Under the pieces are notes generated by a model. It was not told the origin of the DNA. It did not search any database and worked only from the letters and a program-made list of their open reading frames with translations. Source: Pseudanabaena sp. M085S1SP2A07QC (GTDB lineage: Bacteria > Cyanobacteriota > Cyanobacteriia > Pseudanabaenales > Pseudanabaenaceae). Taken from it: a stretch of DNA of 52,180 nucleotides. Both the position numbers and the translations under genes were made by a program. Below are positions 26,782 through 35,594 of the stretch, piece after piece; position 1 is the first letter of the stretch, and every line of letters starts with the position of its first letter. Location of the stretch: contig JADBWK010000059.1 in the NCBI GenBank assembly GCA_020404895.1, positions 1 through 52,180 of the forward strand. The letters run 5' to 3'.

Positions 26782-27702
26782 ATGACCTTACAGTACGCCT
26801 ATATACGCGGAACATTCGTCCCTCTCGAAGATGCCACTATTAATATCCGCACCCACGCATTTCTATACGGCACGGCTGTTTTTGAAGGTATCAAGGCGTA
26901 TTGGCTACCAGAAGAAAACCGTATGGCGGCTTTTCGCCTTAAAGAGCATTACCAACGACTGATCCAAAGTTGCCGCATTATTGGCTTACAACATCCTCTC
27001 GATGTTGAGACGATGATTCATCTCACTTCTGAGTTAATTCAGCGTAATCAATGCAACTCAGCTACGTATATTCGTCCGATTATCTACAAAGCTGACCTTC
27101 GGATTGGACCAATTCTTAAAGTGCCTCATACCCATGATGATTTCTGCCTGTTCTCTGTGCCAATGGATGGATACCTTGATACTAGCAATGGTATCAAAGT
27201 GGGTGTGTCTTCATGGCGACGTTTAGATGACAATGCTATCCCTGCTAGGGCAAAAGTGAATGGAGCTTATGTAAATACAGCTCTGGCTAAAACTGATGGT
27301 TATGCTTCTGGCTTTGATGATGTTGTGGTTTTAACTAATGAAGGTCATGTTGCTGAAGGAAGTGCAATGAATCTCTTTTTGGTAAGAGATGGAAAACTAA
27401 TCACTAGTTCTATTACTGACAATATTCTCGAAGGTATCACTCGTAGTTCGGTAATGGAGTTAGCGGCAAAAGAACTAGGAATAGAGACTGTATCGCGTAC
27501 GATCGATCGCACCGAGTTATATATTGCCGATGAAGCGTTTTTTGTCGGCACTGCAACTGAACTCGCGCCAATCACCAGCTTCGATCATCGCCCCGTTGGT
27601 GATGGAACTATCGGTGAGATCACAAAAAAGCTCCGCGACCTATACAGCAAGGCTGTCCAAGGACTTCTACCCGATTATCATCACTGGTTGACCAAAGTCT
27701 AA
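26782..27702 (+). CDS. ilvE: Branched-chain amino acid aminotransferase
   Basis: PLP enzyme of fold type IV making valine, leucine and isoleucine from their 2-oxo acids. The 306 residues fit IlvE. Visible are HAFLYGTAVFEGIKAYW near the start, YIRPIIYKADLRIG, ARAKVNGAYVNTALAKTDGY with the PLP lysine in AKVNG, VAEGSAMNLFLVRDG and the phosphate-binding ILEGITRSSVMELA. FVGTATELAPITS closes the active site. The ATG at 26782 fits the usual start MTLQYAYIRGTFV. It stands alone, divergent from moaA. Confidence 0.95.
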   Translation: MTLQYAYIRGTFVPLEDATINIRTHAFLYGTAVFEGIKAYWLPEENRMAAFRLKEHYQRLIQSCRIIGLQHPLDVETMIHLTSELIQRNQCNSATYIRPIIYKADLRIGPILKVPHTHDDFCLFSVPMDGYLDTSNGIKVGVSSWRRLDDNAIPARAKVNGAYVNTALAKTDGYASGFDDVVVLTNEGHVAEGSAMNLFLVRDGKLITSSITDNILEGITRSSVMELAAKELGIETVSRTIDRTELYIADEAFFVGTATELAPITSFDHRPVGDGTIGEITKKLRDLYSKAVQGLLPDYHHWLTKV

Positions 27703-27769
27703 GCGACCTTTAAGAATGGTCTAGATCTCCCATTGCAAAGTCGGATTTACCCCATTCGCCGTTACTCAT

Positions 27770-28834
27770 TCAACTGCGCCAGCGTAAGATGCGCTCTTTG
27801 ACAGGATTCTCAAAAGGACGATTTTCATTGTTGGCGCGGGTAAATTCGGCTTTGAGTTGATAGTACCAACGAGCTTGAGTGTCAGCATCCTTAATTAGCA
27901 TCAAAGATGGATCGGATTTTAATCCAATTTGCTGCTTAACTACCATATCGCGATCTTGATTGAGAAAAGTGCGAACAAAGGGTAGCAGTATCGGTTTGAG
28001 CACCTTTACCCAAGGGAGAGTAGTGTAAAAAAGAGTCGTTACCTCGGTTTGGTTTTCGGATACTGGCGTGATTACAGTCATATTGCAAACGGTATGCTGT
28101 TTAGTTGTAATTGTTTCAATTCTGACTCCTGGCAAACGGAAAGAAATCTCGACTTCGGGGTTACCACCGATTAGATCATAGAAAAAAGTCGATCGCAAAA
28201 GTTGATGTCGCCGCATTGTAAAGCCGTAGGGAGATGGATCGAAAGCCTTGACTTCTTCTGATAAGTTAGGGTCGGCACGCCACCACCATGCTCGGTGCAC
28301 AAAGGGAACATGGGCGGGGTCCATCAAACCGACGACAGCATGATCGATATGACAAGGGAAACTCATGATTTGGATCGCTTGTGGCGTAGCAAATTTGTCA
28401 AATCCTAGAATCTCTGGAATATCGAGTTCAGCGGCTCTAGTTTCGAGTTCGCTGTAAGTTGAGCTATTTACTGGCATGTAGATCCAAATATTGCCTTGGA
28501 TTTCTCGAACTGGATATGACTTCACCCGAAAGAGGTCTAAGTTGAGAGTTTGGTCATCGGTGAGCGAGGGGATTTTGGTGCATTGTCCAACCCTGTCAAA
28601 ATGCCAGCCATGATAACTACATTCGACTTCATGTCCATCAAAGCGTCCACAGCTTAGGGGAATGGCTCGATGAGGACAAATGTCACGTAGTGCAAAGACT
28701 TCGCCATCAAGAGTACGCCCAAACAAGATTGGCTCATTGAGTATTGTTTTTGCAAGCACTTTTCCGCGCTTGAGTTGCTCTCCTAAGAGTGCATAGTACC
28801 AAATATTATTTAGGAATACATTCTCGATACTCAT
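27770..28834 (-). CDS. Rieske oxygenase (aromatic ring-hydroxylating type)
   Basis: A 354-residue oxygenase subunit. The Rieske cluster ligands are seen in CPHRAIPLSCGRFDG and CSYHGWHFD (CxH...CxxH, about 52-75). The mononuclear iron site is suggested by DHAVVGLMDPAHVPFVH. The overall plan resembles VanA/PaO/TIC55-like oxygenases, which in cyanobacteria may act on pigments, steroids or aromatic acids; the substrate cannot be stated. No membrane tail like that of plant PaO is evident. Electrons would come from ferredoxin or a reductase encoded elsewhere. Confidence 0.85.
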   Translation of the reverse strand: MSIENVFLNNIWYYALLGEQLKRGKVLAKTILNEPILFGRTLDGEVFALRDICPHRAIPLSCGRFDGHEVECSYHGWHFDRVGQCTKIPSLTDDQTLNLDLFRVKSYPVREIQGNIWIYMPVNSSTYSELETRAAELDIPEILGFDKFATPQAIQIMSFPCHIDHAVVGLMDPAHVPFVHRAWWWRADPNLSEEVKAFDPSPYGFTMRRHQLLRSTFFYDLIGGNPEVEISFRLPGVRIETITTKQHTVCNMTVITPVSENQTEVTTLFYTTLPWVKVLKPILLPFVRTFLNQDRDMVVKQQIGLKSDPSLMLIKDADTQARWYYQLKAEFTRANNENRPFENPVKERILRWRS

Positions 28835-28917
28835 CTAAAAGATTGCTATAAGTAGGTGGGCATAATTAAACTTACAACGATTTTAGCCACAATAAAGCCT
28901 AAATCGCAGCGCTTTAA

Positions 28918-28966
28918 TAATGAACTTCTTGTAGCGCGGCTTCGCCGCACTACAAGAAGTTCATTA
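28918..28966. repeat. Hairpin overlapping the recG stop
   Basis: Arms TAATGAACTTCTTGTAGCGC/GGC (one mismatch, 23 bp) around loop TTC. The outermost TTA of the right arm is the complement of the recG stop codon TAA. Confidence 0.85.
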
Positions 28967-31417
28967 CGTGAAAATTGCGCCGCCTTGCAAACGTTGATAA
29001 TGCAGCTCAAATTCAGCTTTTAAGGCGGGGAAATTTTCTAAGGTGGCATCTTTTTTGATGATTCGTTCGGCAGCTTCACGGGCAATTTGGAATATCTCTT
29101 GACGCGCCGCTTCATCAGGCAAACGATCCTCAATTGAGAAGCCTGCATGACCTGATTGCTCAGTGCCTTCGTCTTTGCCTTTACCGCGCATTTGAAAATC
29201 TCGCTCAGCGATAAAAAAACCATCCTGAGACTGTTCGAGAACTTGTAAACGCTCTTGAGAAGTTTGGGATTTAGAGCTACTTAATAATAGGCAATAGGAC
29301 TGCGCTGCACCACGTCCAACTCTGCCACGTAATTGGTGAAGCTGAGCAAGCCCAAAGCGATCAGCATGTTCGATCAGCATTACCGATGCATTAGGAATAT
29401 CTACACCCACTTCGATCACCGTTGTCGCTACAAGGATTTGAGTCTCACCTCTGCGGAAAGTATTAATCGCTTCATCTTTTTCGGCGGAAGACATTTGACC
29501 GTGAAGTAAGCCAATTTGGAAGTTAGGGAAAACTACATTTTGCAAATGCTCACGCTCTTGGGTTGCCGCCTTAATATCTTCCATTTTCTCGGATTCTTCT
29601 ACTAGAGGAAAGACAATATATGCTTGTCGATCTTGAGCAATTTCACGACGAATTAAATCGAAAGCATCTTTTCTTTGAGAAGGTTTTAGCAAAACAGTTT
29701 GAATTGGTTTGCGTCCTGGTGGAAGTTCATCGATAATGCTAACTTCGATTTCGGAATTAGTTAGATAGAGAGTACGTGGAATTGGTGTAGCAGTCATGAT
29801 TAATACATGCGGATCATTCCCTTTTTGCAAAAGTCGCGATCGCTGATCTCTGCCAAAACGATGTTGCTCATCGATTACCGCTAGTCCTAGCCGCGCAAAG
29901 TTTACACCATCTTGAATTAAGGCGTGAGTACCAATTACTAAAGGCAATTCGCCTGTTTCCAATTGCCGCAAAGTTTCGCGCCGTTTTGCTGTTTTTGTGG
30001 AGCCAGTTAAAATTTCTACGGGCAAATTTAGCTGCATAAACCACTCGACAATCTTGCGATAATGCTGCTCCGTGAGAACTTCGGTCGGAGCCATTAGCGC
30101 GGTTTGATAGCCTGCCTCGATCGCAGTTAGCAGTGCATACACTGCCACAATGGTTTTACCTGAGCCGACATCACCTTGGACGAGACGATTCATCGGCGTT
30201 TGTCCTTGCAGATCGGCACGAATTTCCGCGACAACTCGCTTTTGGGCATTAGTTAATTCAAAGGGAAGTAGCTTTTCTAATTTGGCGATCGCTTGGCTTT
30301 GGGGGACAAACTGAATTGCTTTTTGTTGATGGCGGCGGTAGAGGGAAACGAGGCGACGATAGAAATATTTATCAAATGTGAGCCGAATTACGGCTTGCTC
30401 TAGGGTTTCGCTGGTGTCGGGATAATGAACTTGGGCAATCGCATCGGGTAATCGCATCATTTTATAGTCATTCAAAAAGCGATCGGGCATCGGATCGTGA
30501 ATTTGAGAAGCTGCGGGTAAACATTGGGCGACAAGGCGACGAATTGCTTCGGGGGAAATTCCTTCGGTAAGTGGATAAACTGGTACGACTCGCCCGACGG
30601 TTTTGGACTGGATTGTATCTTGAGTATGTTCAAGTACTTCCACTTCATAATTCTCTAATGTCAAACCATATTTGCTCTGTTTGACCACACCTGAAGCCGC
30701 TACGGTGCAGCCTTGTGGATAGAGCTTTTTCTGTGATTCTTGCCAACCGCGATTGGCGTAGCGTTTGCCTGTCCAGAAGCGACTAAGTTTAATCTGCCCT
30801 GTATAGTCGCGCAGAATAATTTCGACAATCGTGAGGTTAGTATTTTTTGGGCTAGTAAAACATCCAAATCTTTTAATCGTGCCGATGACTGTAACCGTAT
30901 CGCCATCTTTAAGGTCACGGATGGGGATTTGCCTCGCATAGTCAATATGATCGCGAGGATAGTAATTAAGCACGTCACGCACTGTATGCAAATCGAGCAG
31001 CTTAAATTTGGTTGCCATAAATGAACCAACGCCTTCTACGCTTTTTAATTCCGTATCGGGTGTTATTTTCTTGGTGGCTTTGGGTTCAGTCGCTGCGATC
31101 GCTTCGGTCTTAGGTTTCTTTGTTTTTGGGGCGGCGCTAGTTTGTGCGATTTCACGACGACGCACTTCGTAGAGTAGACGGCGAGTTTCAGCGACTAAAT
31201 GTTGTCTGCGGGATAGGGTTAAATCGCTGTATTGGGCATATTGATTGGCAAGGGTGTTGGCTTGAAGGCGATCGCTCATTTCCCAGTCTTCTGGGATCTC
31301 TTGCAAGCTCACATTTAAAAAATCTGCAAACAAAAATTGCTTTCCCTGCAAATTGGAAAAGCCTTTCTCTGCCTCGATGCTCAAGGCTTGTTGTAATCGG
31401 TTTATATCAAGCGGCAC
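28964..31417 (-). CDS. recG: ATP-dependent DNA helicase RecG
   Basis: Fork-reversal and Holliday-junction helicase. The 817 residues include a cyanobacterial N-terminal extension (about 1-130, ending in a basic KKPKTEAIAATEPK linker), then the wedge OB domain starting SVEGVGSFMATKFKLLDLHT and YYPRDHIDYARQIPIRDLKD. Helicase motifs follow: Walker A QGDVGSGKTIVA, motif II VIDEQHRFG, ATPIPRTLYL, ATTVIEVGVDIPNASVM and QLHQLRGRVGRG. GTG is the likely start (MPLDINRLQQAL). The TAA stop is the first codon of a hairpin repeat. Confidence 0.95.
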   Translation of the reverse strand: MPLDINRLQQALSIEAEKGFSNLQGKQFLFADFLNVSLQEIPEDWEMSDRLQANTLANQYAQYSDLTLSRRQHLVAETRRLLYEVRRREIAQTSAAPKTKKPKTEAIAATEPKATKKITPDTELKSVEGVGSFMATKFKLLDLHTVRDVLNYYPRDHIDYARQIPIRDLKDGDTVTVIGTIKRFGCFTSPKNTNLTIVEIILRDYTGQIKLSRFWTGKRYANRGWQESQKKLYPQGCTVAASGVVKQSKYGLTLENYEVEVLEHTQDTIQSKTVGRVVPVYPLTEGISPEAIRRLVAQCLPAASQIHDPMPDRFLNDYKMMRLPDAIAQVHYPDTSETLEQAVIRLTFDKYFYRRLVSLYRRHQQKAIQFVPQSQAIAKLEKLLPFELTNAQKRVVAEIRADLQGQTPMNRLVQGDVGSGKTIVAVYALLTAIEAGYQTALMAPTEVLTEQHYRKIVEWFMQLNLPVEILTGSTKTAKRRETLRQLETGELPLVIGTHALIQDGVNFARLGLAVIDEQHRFGRDQRSRLLQKGNDPHVLIMTATPIPRTLYLTNSEIEVSIIDELPPGRKPIQTVLLKPSQRKDAFDLIRREIAQDRQAYIVFPLVEESEKMEDIKAATQEREHLQNVVFPNFQIGLLHGQMSSAEKDEAINTFRRGETQILVATTVIEVGVDIPNASVMLIEHADRFGLAQLHQLRGRVGRGAAQSYCLLLSSSKSQTSQERLQVLEQSQDGFFIAERDFQMRGKGKDEGTEQSGHAGFSIEDRLPDEAARQEIFQIAREAAERIIKKDATLENFPALKAEFELHYQRLQGGAIFT

Positions 31418-31474
31418 AAGTTAGGCTGATTGTCGTTAATCCCTATATTGCCATATATCGTCCTTTTCAGTCCT

Positions 31475-31519
31475 ATAGGCGATCGCGATCGCAATCTGCC
31501 ATAAACTGCGATCGCCTAT
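31475..31519. repeat. Inverted repeat built of HIP1 octamers
   Basis: ATAGGCGATCGCGATCGCA and TGCGATCGCCTAT form inverted arms, with two overlapping HIP1 sites on the left and one on the right. It lies between recG and the IS1-like remnant. Confidence 0.7.
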
Positions 31520-31529
31520 CAAGCAATAA

Positions 31530-32077
31530 GGATGGACAGTGACATTCATCGAACGTAGGAGTCGCTATTGGATTGTTGCCAAGGCAGGACTCAAAACCAC
31601 TGAGTTAATGGTGAAAGACGCTATGCCCAACAACTATGGCAAATGGCAAGTGTGCGCCTCAAATCCACCGAAGTAAGTCGTGAGTATGGACATCGGAAAG
31701 TATGGCGACATGGATTAGAAGTTGCTATCAAAATTAAAAGTTCACAGGGCAATCGGCGTGTCGAATGGCTCAAACCAGAGCATCCCTATACGGCTATTAG
31801 CGATAAGAGTGAAGTTCATGCCAATCACAATGAAGCAAACAACAGTGCTTTGAGCAGGAGGTGTAGCGCTTATCGCCGTAGACAAAACCTGTATGCGAAG
31901 AATACCGAAGGATTACAACGAGCCGTCACTGTGCAAAGATTAGTTAACAAATGGATAAGACCTCATGTGGGTTTAGGAAAAAATAAGACTCCAGTTATGG
32001 CGATCTGGCTATATCATCGACTGCTTTCCATGCTGGAGTTGCTTTCACTACGGGGTTTTCTCTCCCTCACGATTTAA
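31530..32077 (+). pseudogene. IS1-like transposase remnant, frameshifted
   Basis: The first frame reads GWTVTFIERRSRYWIVAKAG and LKTTELM, then stops. From 31643 another frame continues MASVRLKSTEVSREYGHRKV, HANHNEANNSALSRRCSAYR, RRQNLYAKNTEGLQRAVTVQ and TPVMAIW. These are typical of cyanobacterial IS1-type DDE transposases. The N-terminus with the zinc finger and the first catalytic part are missing and the frame is broken near 31640, so it is dead. A family B element lies 40 bp downstream. Confidence 0.85.
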
Positions 32078-32117
32078 CTGACCATTGCCTTGCATTTTTA
32101 CTATTCTAAATTAACTA

Positions 32118-32211
32118 CTCCCTTCCTACCAAAGAAATAGCCATATAAAACCAAGAATTAGATGTTGCGGCGCGAAGCGCCGCAACATCTAATTTTTCAC
32201 TGGGAAGGGAG
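32118..32211. repeat. Family B element, copy 2
   Basis: CTCCCTTCCTACCAAAGAAA at left, TTTTTCACTGGGAAGGGAG at right, flanked by TA both sides. The hairpin is exact: ATTAGATGTTGCGGCGC, loop GAA, complement. Orientation opposite to copy 1. In copy 1 the same stem has mismatches. Confidence 0.88.
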
Positions 32212-32247
32212 TATATTTTAAGTTTACCATGTCGTTCTTTTTATTCC

Positions 32248-33198
32248 TTATATAGATAACGATCGCCCAGTACCGCCACGCCTCAGCATGATTAACTCTG
32301 CACCAATGCTAATCGCGATCTCCGCAGGAGTTAAAGCACCGATATCTAAACCAATCGGCGCATAGATAGATTTAAGTTTATCGGCAGAGATTCCCATTTG
32401 TTTGGTTTGCTCGTACACCTGCATCACCCTCCTCTCGCTGCCAATCATGCCAATATAAGCACAGGGTAAATCGCGATTTAGTAAAGCCGTTAAAGCATCC
32501 AAATCAAAACGATAGCCACGTGTGACTAGCGCTACATGGAGATTCGGGTGATTTGAGAGTTCCTCCAAAGCTTGATCGATGTGGGAATAGATAAAAGTAG
32601 CTTGAGGATATCTTACAAGGTTAGCCCATTCAGGACGATCATCCTGAATCGCAATCTGAAAACCGATTAAATGCGCCACCTTAGCAAGCTGTTCACCCAC
32701 ATGCCCCGCACCAACGATTAGCAACGTCGGCGCAGGCTCCAAAACCTCAATAAAAGCCTCCGAATCTTTTTCCTTTCTCCTTTCTCCTTTTCCCTTAATC
32801 AAGTAGGGATTTGCCTCATCAAAAGGCATAACCAAAGTAACTGATCGCCCTAATTTTAATTCTGTCAGTATCTGCTGCGCGATCGCGATCGCTGCCTCGC
32901 CATGCCACCGATCCAAAAGTATCTCCATCCAACCACCGCAAACTCCCTCAGTCTGACGCTTGGGAGATCCAGTGAGGTCGATTTCTATGCGCCTTTTTTC
33001 TCCAGTTTGTAAAACTTCCCTTGCTTGAACGATGACCTTTGCCTCGCCAGCACCACCACCGATCGTATCAATGCAGCGATCGCAGGTAATTAGCATTTTC
33101 GCACCCAGCTCTCGAGGAACCGAACCCTTATTGCTAATTACCGTTGCCACGACCACAGCGCCTTGACTAAGTAATGATCGAAGCTCATCGTAGATCAT
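32248..33198 (-). CDS. xdhC: XdhC-family molybdenum cofactor insertion protein
   Basis: Accessory factor that binds molybdenum cofactor, promotes its sulfuration and delivers it to xanthine dehydrogenase. The 316 residues have the XdhC N-terminal block (GAVVVATVISNKGSVPRELG, then GGGAGEAKVIV, and EGVCGGWMEI with the conserved cysteine) and a C-terminal Rossmann domain with LLIVGAGHVGEQLAKVAHLI and YIGMIGSERR. GLDIGALTPAEIAISIGAEL is the usual end. It overlaps xdhB by 4 bp, so the two are coupled. A K/E-rich linker (GKGERRKEKDSE) in the middle looks like a repeat-derived insert. Confidence 0.9.
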   Translation of the reverse strand: MIYDELRSLLSQGAVVVATVISNKGSVPRELGAKMLITCDRCIDTIGGGAGEAKVIVQAREVLQTGEKRRIEIDLTGSPKRQTEGVCGGWMEILLDRWHGEAAIAIAQQILTELKLGRSVTLVMPFDEANPYLIKGKGERRKEKDSEAFIEVLEPAPTLLIVGAGHVGEQLAKVAHLIGFQIAIQDDRPEWANLVRYPQATFIYSHIDQALEELSNHPNLHVALVTRGYRFDLDALTALLNRDLPCAYIGMIGSERRVMQVYEQTKQMGISADKLKSIYAPIGLDIGALTPAEIAISIGAELIMLRRGGTGRSLSI

Positions 33199-35525
33199 AC
33201 TTGCAGAGCCGATAGAGAAGCAGCCTTCACCGACTCGATCGCCCAGAGAGTTGCTTCAGGTGTAGCAGGAAGCGCCAAGGGCACATAGTCAGCATTACCA
33301 AAAGCAGCGACAGCATTGCGAATTGCTTCTCTGACAGATATCGCCAGCATAAATGGAGGCTCTCCGATCGCTTTACTGCCAAAAATCACCCCATCTTGAG
33401 CGGCGCGTTCTAATAGATTGACATTAAACTGTTCGGGGATTTCGCTAACGGTAGGGATTTTGTATGTACTTGGCGCATAGGTCAGCAATCGACCGATTTT
33501 ATCCCAGACTAGTTCTTCCATCGTTAGCCAACCCATACCCTGTACAAATCCTCCTTCGATCTGACCTTTATCAATTAATGGATTAATCGATTCGCCAGCA
33601 TCTTGGACAAGATCGACCTGTCGCAGTTTAAATGTCCCCGTAAATCCATCTACTTCCACTTCACTCACCGCCGCACCGTAAGAGAAATAATAGAATGGAC
33701 GACCCTTATTCAGCTTGGCATCCCAAAAAATATTTGGCGTGCGATAGAAGCCATTTGCCGAGAGGCTAATCCGCTCGTTGTAGGTTTGCTTTACGACTTC
33801 TTCAAACGCGATTCTTGCGCTGGGATAGGTGCGGCAATAGATCCAATCATCCTCGAAAACAAGATCTTCGGGGGCATCAAGATTAAGCATTTTTACAGCT
33901 ACGGTTGACATGCGTTTCCGTAGGATTTCACAGGCATCTTTAACTGCTTGACCATTGAGATCGGAGCCACTAGAAGCCGCTGTTGCGGAAGTGTTTGGGA
34001 CTTTATCGGTACTTGTGGGCATAATCCGAAAGCGATCTAGTTTGACCCCAAGGGACTTGGCGGCGACTTGGATCATTTTAGTATGCAGCCCTTGCCCCAT
34101 TTCTGTACCACCATGATTTACCTGAATACTGCCATCGGTATAGATGAGAACTAGTGCACCTGCTTGGTTGTACTCTGTTTTGGTGAAGGAAATCCCGAAC
34201 TTCACAGGTGTAATTGCAATGCCACGTTTTTTGTAGGGACTAGTTTGATTGAATTGCGCAATTTGGGCTTGCCGATCGCTAAAATTCGATTTTTCCTTAG
34301 CCTCAGCCCATACCAGATCGATGCGGTTATCAACTATATCCTGTCCATAGTGAGTGGTTCTAGTTTCGCCAGTACCATGATAGAAGTTCCGTTCGCGCAC
34401 GACTTCGGGTGACAAACCAAGGTTACGCGCGATGCGATCGATTACTTCCTCGCAAACTACCATGCCCTGTGGTCCACCAAAACCGCGATAGGCGGTATTT
34501 GATACCCGATGCGTCTTTGCAATCCATCCTTGTACTTCCAAATTGGGAATGTAGTAGGCGTTATCGATATGCATCATCGCTCGCATGATGATCGGTGGTG
34601 ACAGGTCAAGGCTCCAACCTCCATCTGCATATAACTCAGCTTTGAGCGCCGTAATTAGCCCATCATTGGTAAAGCCAACTTTATATTTGCCTAAAAAGTT
34701 ATGCCGCTTGCCTGTAACAATCATGTCTTGATGTCGGCGTAAACTGACTCTGGCAGGACAACCCGTTTTATAGGCTGCTAAAGCTGCTGCGGCTGCAAAG
34801 GGATTAGCCTGAGACTCTTTACCGCCAAATGCGCCACCCATCCGCAAACAGGTGACGACAACATGACTACTGGGCAATCCTAATACCCGCGCTACGATTA
34901 CTTGAGTCTCACTGGGATGTTGGGTTGAGCTATAGACTTTGTAGCCATTCTCTCCATCAGGAACAGCCCAACTGGTATGGGTTTCCAAATAGAAATGATC
35001 CTGTCCGCCGACTTCTAGTTCGCCTTCAAGGGTGCGATCGCAATTTTGAATAGCCGTATCAGGTTCACCCCGTTTAATCGCCTGTTTTTTAAGCTGGTAA
35101 CTCTCCGCAGCGATCGCTTCTTGAATAGTAACAATGGCTGGCAGAGGCTCATATTCCACAATTACTTTGGCAGCAGCTTGACGAGCCGCATCTTCAGTCT
35201 CACCTACTGCCCAAACTACCACCTGTCCCCAATAGCTCACCTCATCGGTGGGCAGCAATACTTCATCGTGAATGATTACACCTGTATTGTTTTCACCTAT
35301 TACATCATCCGCCGTCAGGATCGTCACCAAACCTGCAACTTCATAGGCTGCGGTGCCGTCAAGCTTGGTGATTTTGGCATGGGCATGGGGTGACAGCACA
35401 GGATAAAGGGAAAGCATTCCTGCGGGGAGACGTTGATCGTCCGTATAGACTGCGCTGCCGCTAACATGACCTGTGGCGCTTTCGTGGCTTTTTTTGTTGC
35501 TGACTTTTTGAACTGTAATCGTCAT
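33195..35525 (-). CDS. xdhB: Xanthine dehydrogenase, molybdenum-binding subunit
   Basis: Large subunit (776 residues) of the enzyme oxidising hypoxanthine and xanthine to urate. Family blocks include ATGHVSGSAVYTDDQRLPAG, LRMGGAFGGKESQANPFAAA, the substrate-pocket TAYRGFGGPQGM, the cofactor contacts HGGTEMGQGLHTKM and the catalytic glutamate in GSKAIGEPPFMLAIS. SGSDLNGQAVKDAC is also conserved. It lies 69 nt downstream of xdhA with a small hairpin between, and its stop overlaps the xdhC start. It allows growth on purines as nitrogen source. Confidence 0.94.
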   Translation of the reverse strand: MTITVQKVSNKKSHESATGHVSGSAVYTDDQRLPAGMLSLYPVLSPHAHAKITKLDGTAAYEVAGLVTILTADDVIGENNTGVIIHDEVLLPTDEVSYWGQVVVWAVGETEDAARQAAAKVIVEYEPLPAIVTIQEAIAAESYQLKKQAIKRGEPDTAIQNCDRTLEGELEVGGQDHFYLETHTSWAVPDGENGYKVYSSTQHPSETQVIVARVLGLPSSHVVVTCLRMGGAFGGKESQANPFAAAAALAAYKTGCPARVSLRRHQDMIVTGKRHNFLGKYKVGFTNDGLITALKAELYADGGWSLDLSPPIIMRAMMHIDNAYYIPNLEVQGWIAKTHRVSNTAYRGFGGPQGMVVCEEVIDRIARNLGLSPEVVRERNFYHGTGETRTTHYGQDIVDNRIDLVWAEAKEKSNFSDRQAQIAQFNQTSPYKKRGIAITPVKFGISFTKTEYNQAGALVLIYTDGSIQVNHGGTEMGQGLHTKMIQVAAKSLGVKLDRFRIMPTSTDKVPNTSATAASSGSDLNGQAVKDACEILRKRMSTVAVKMLNLDAPEDLVFEDDWIYCRTYPSARIAFEEVVKQTYNERISLSANGFYRTPNIFWDAKLNKGRPFYYFSYGAAVSEVEVDGFTGTFKLRQVDLVQDAGESINPLIDKGQIEGGFVQGMGWLTMEELVWDKIGRLLTYAPSTYKIPTVSEIPEQFNVNLLERAAQDGVIFGSKAIGEPPFMLAISVREAIRNAVAAFGNADYVPLALPATPEATLWAIESVKAASLSALQV

Positions 35526-35562
35526 TTTGTATTCCTTCCATATCTACAGAAAATCCATCACA

Positions 35563-35593
35563 TACCAGTTGAAGTAAAGCCGCAACTGGTATC
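35563..35593 (-). repeat. Small hairpin between xdhA and xdhB
   Basis: ATACCAGTTG/CAACTGGTAT with an 11-nt loop directly after the xdhA stop. It may stabilise the xdhA message or tune xdhB expression. Confidence 0.65.
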
Positions 35594-35594
35594 T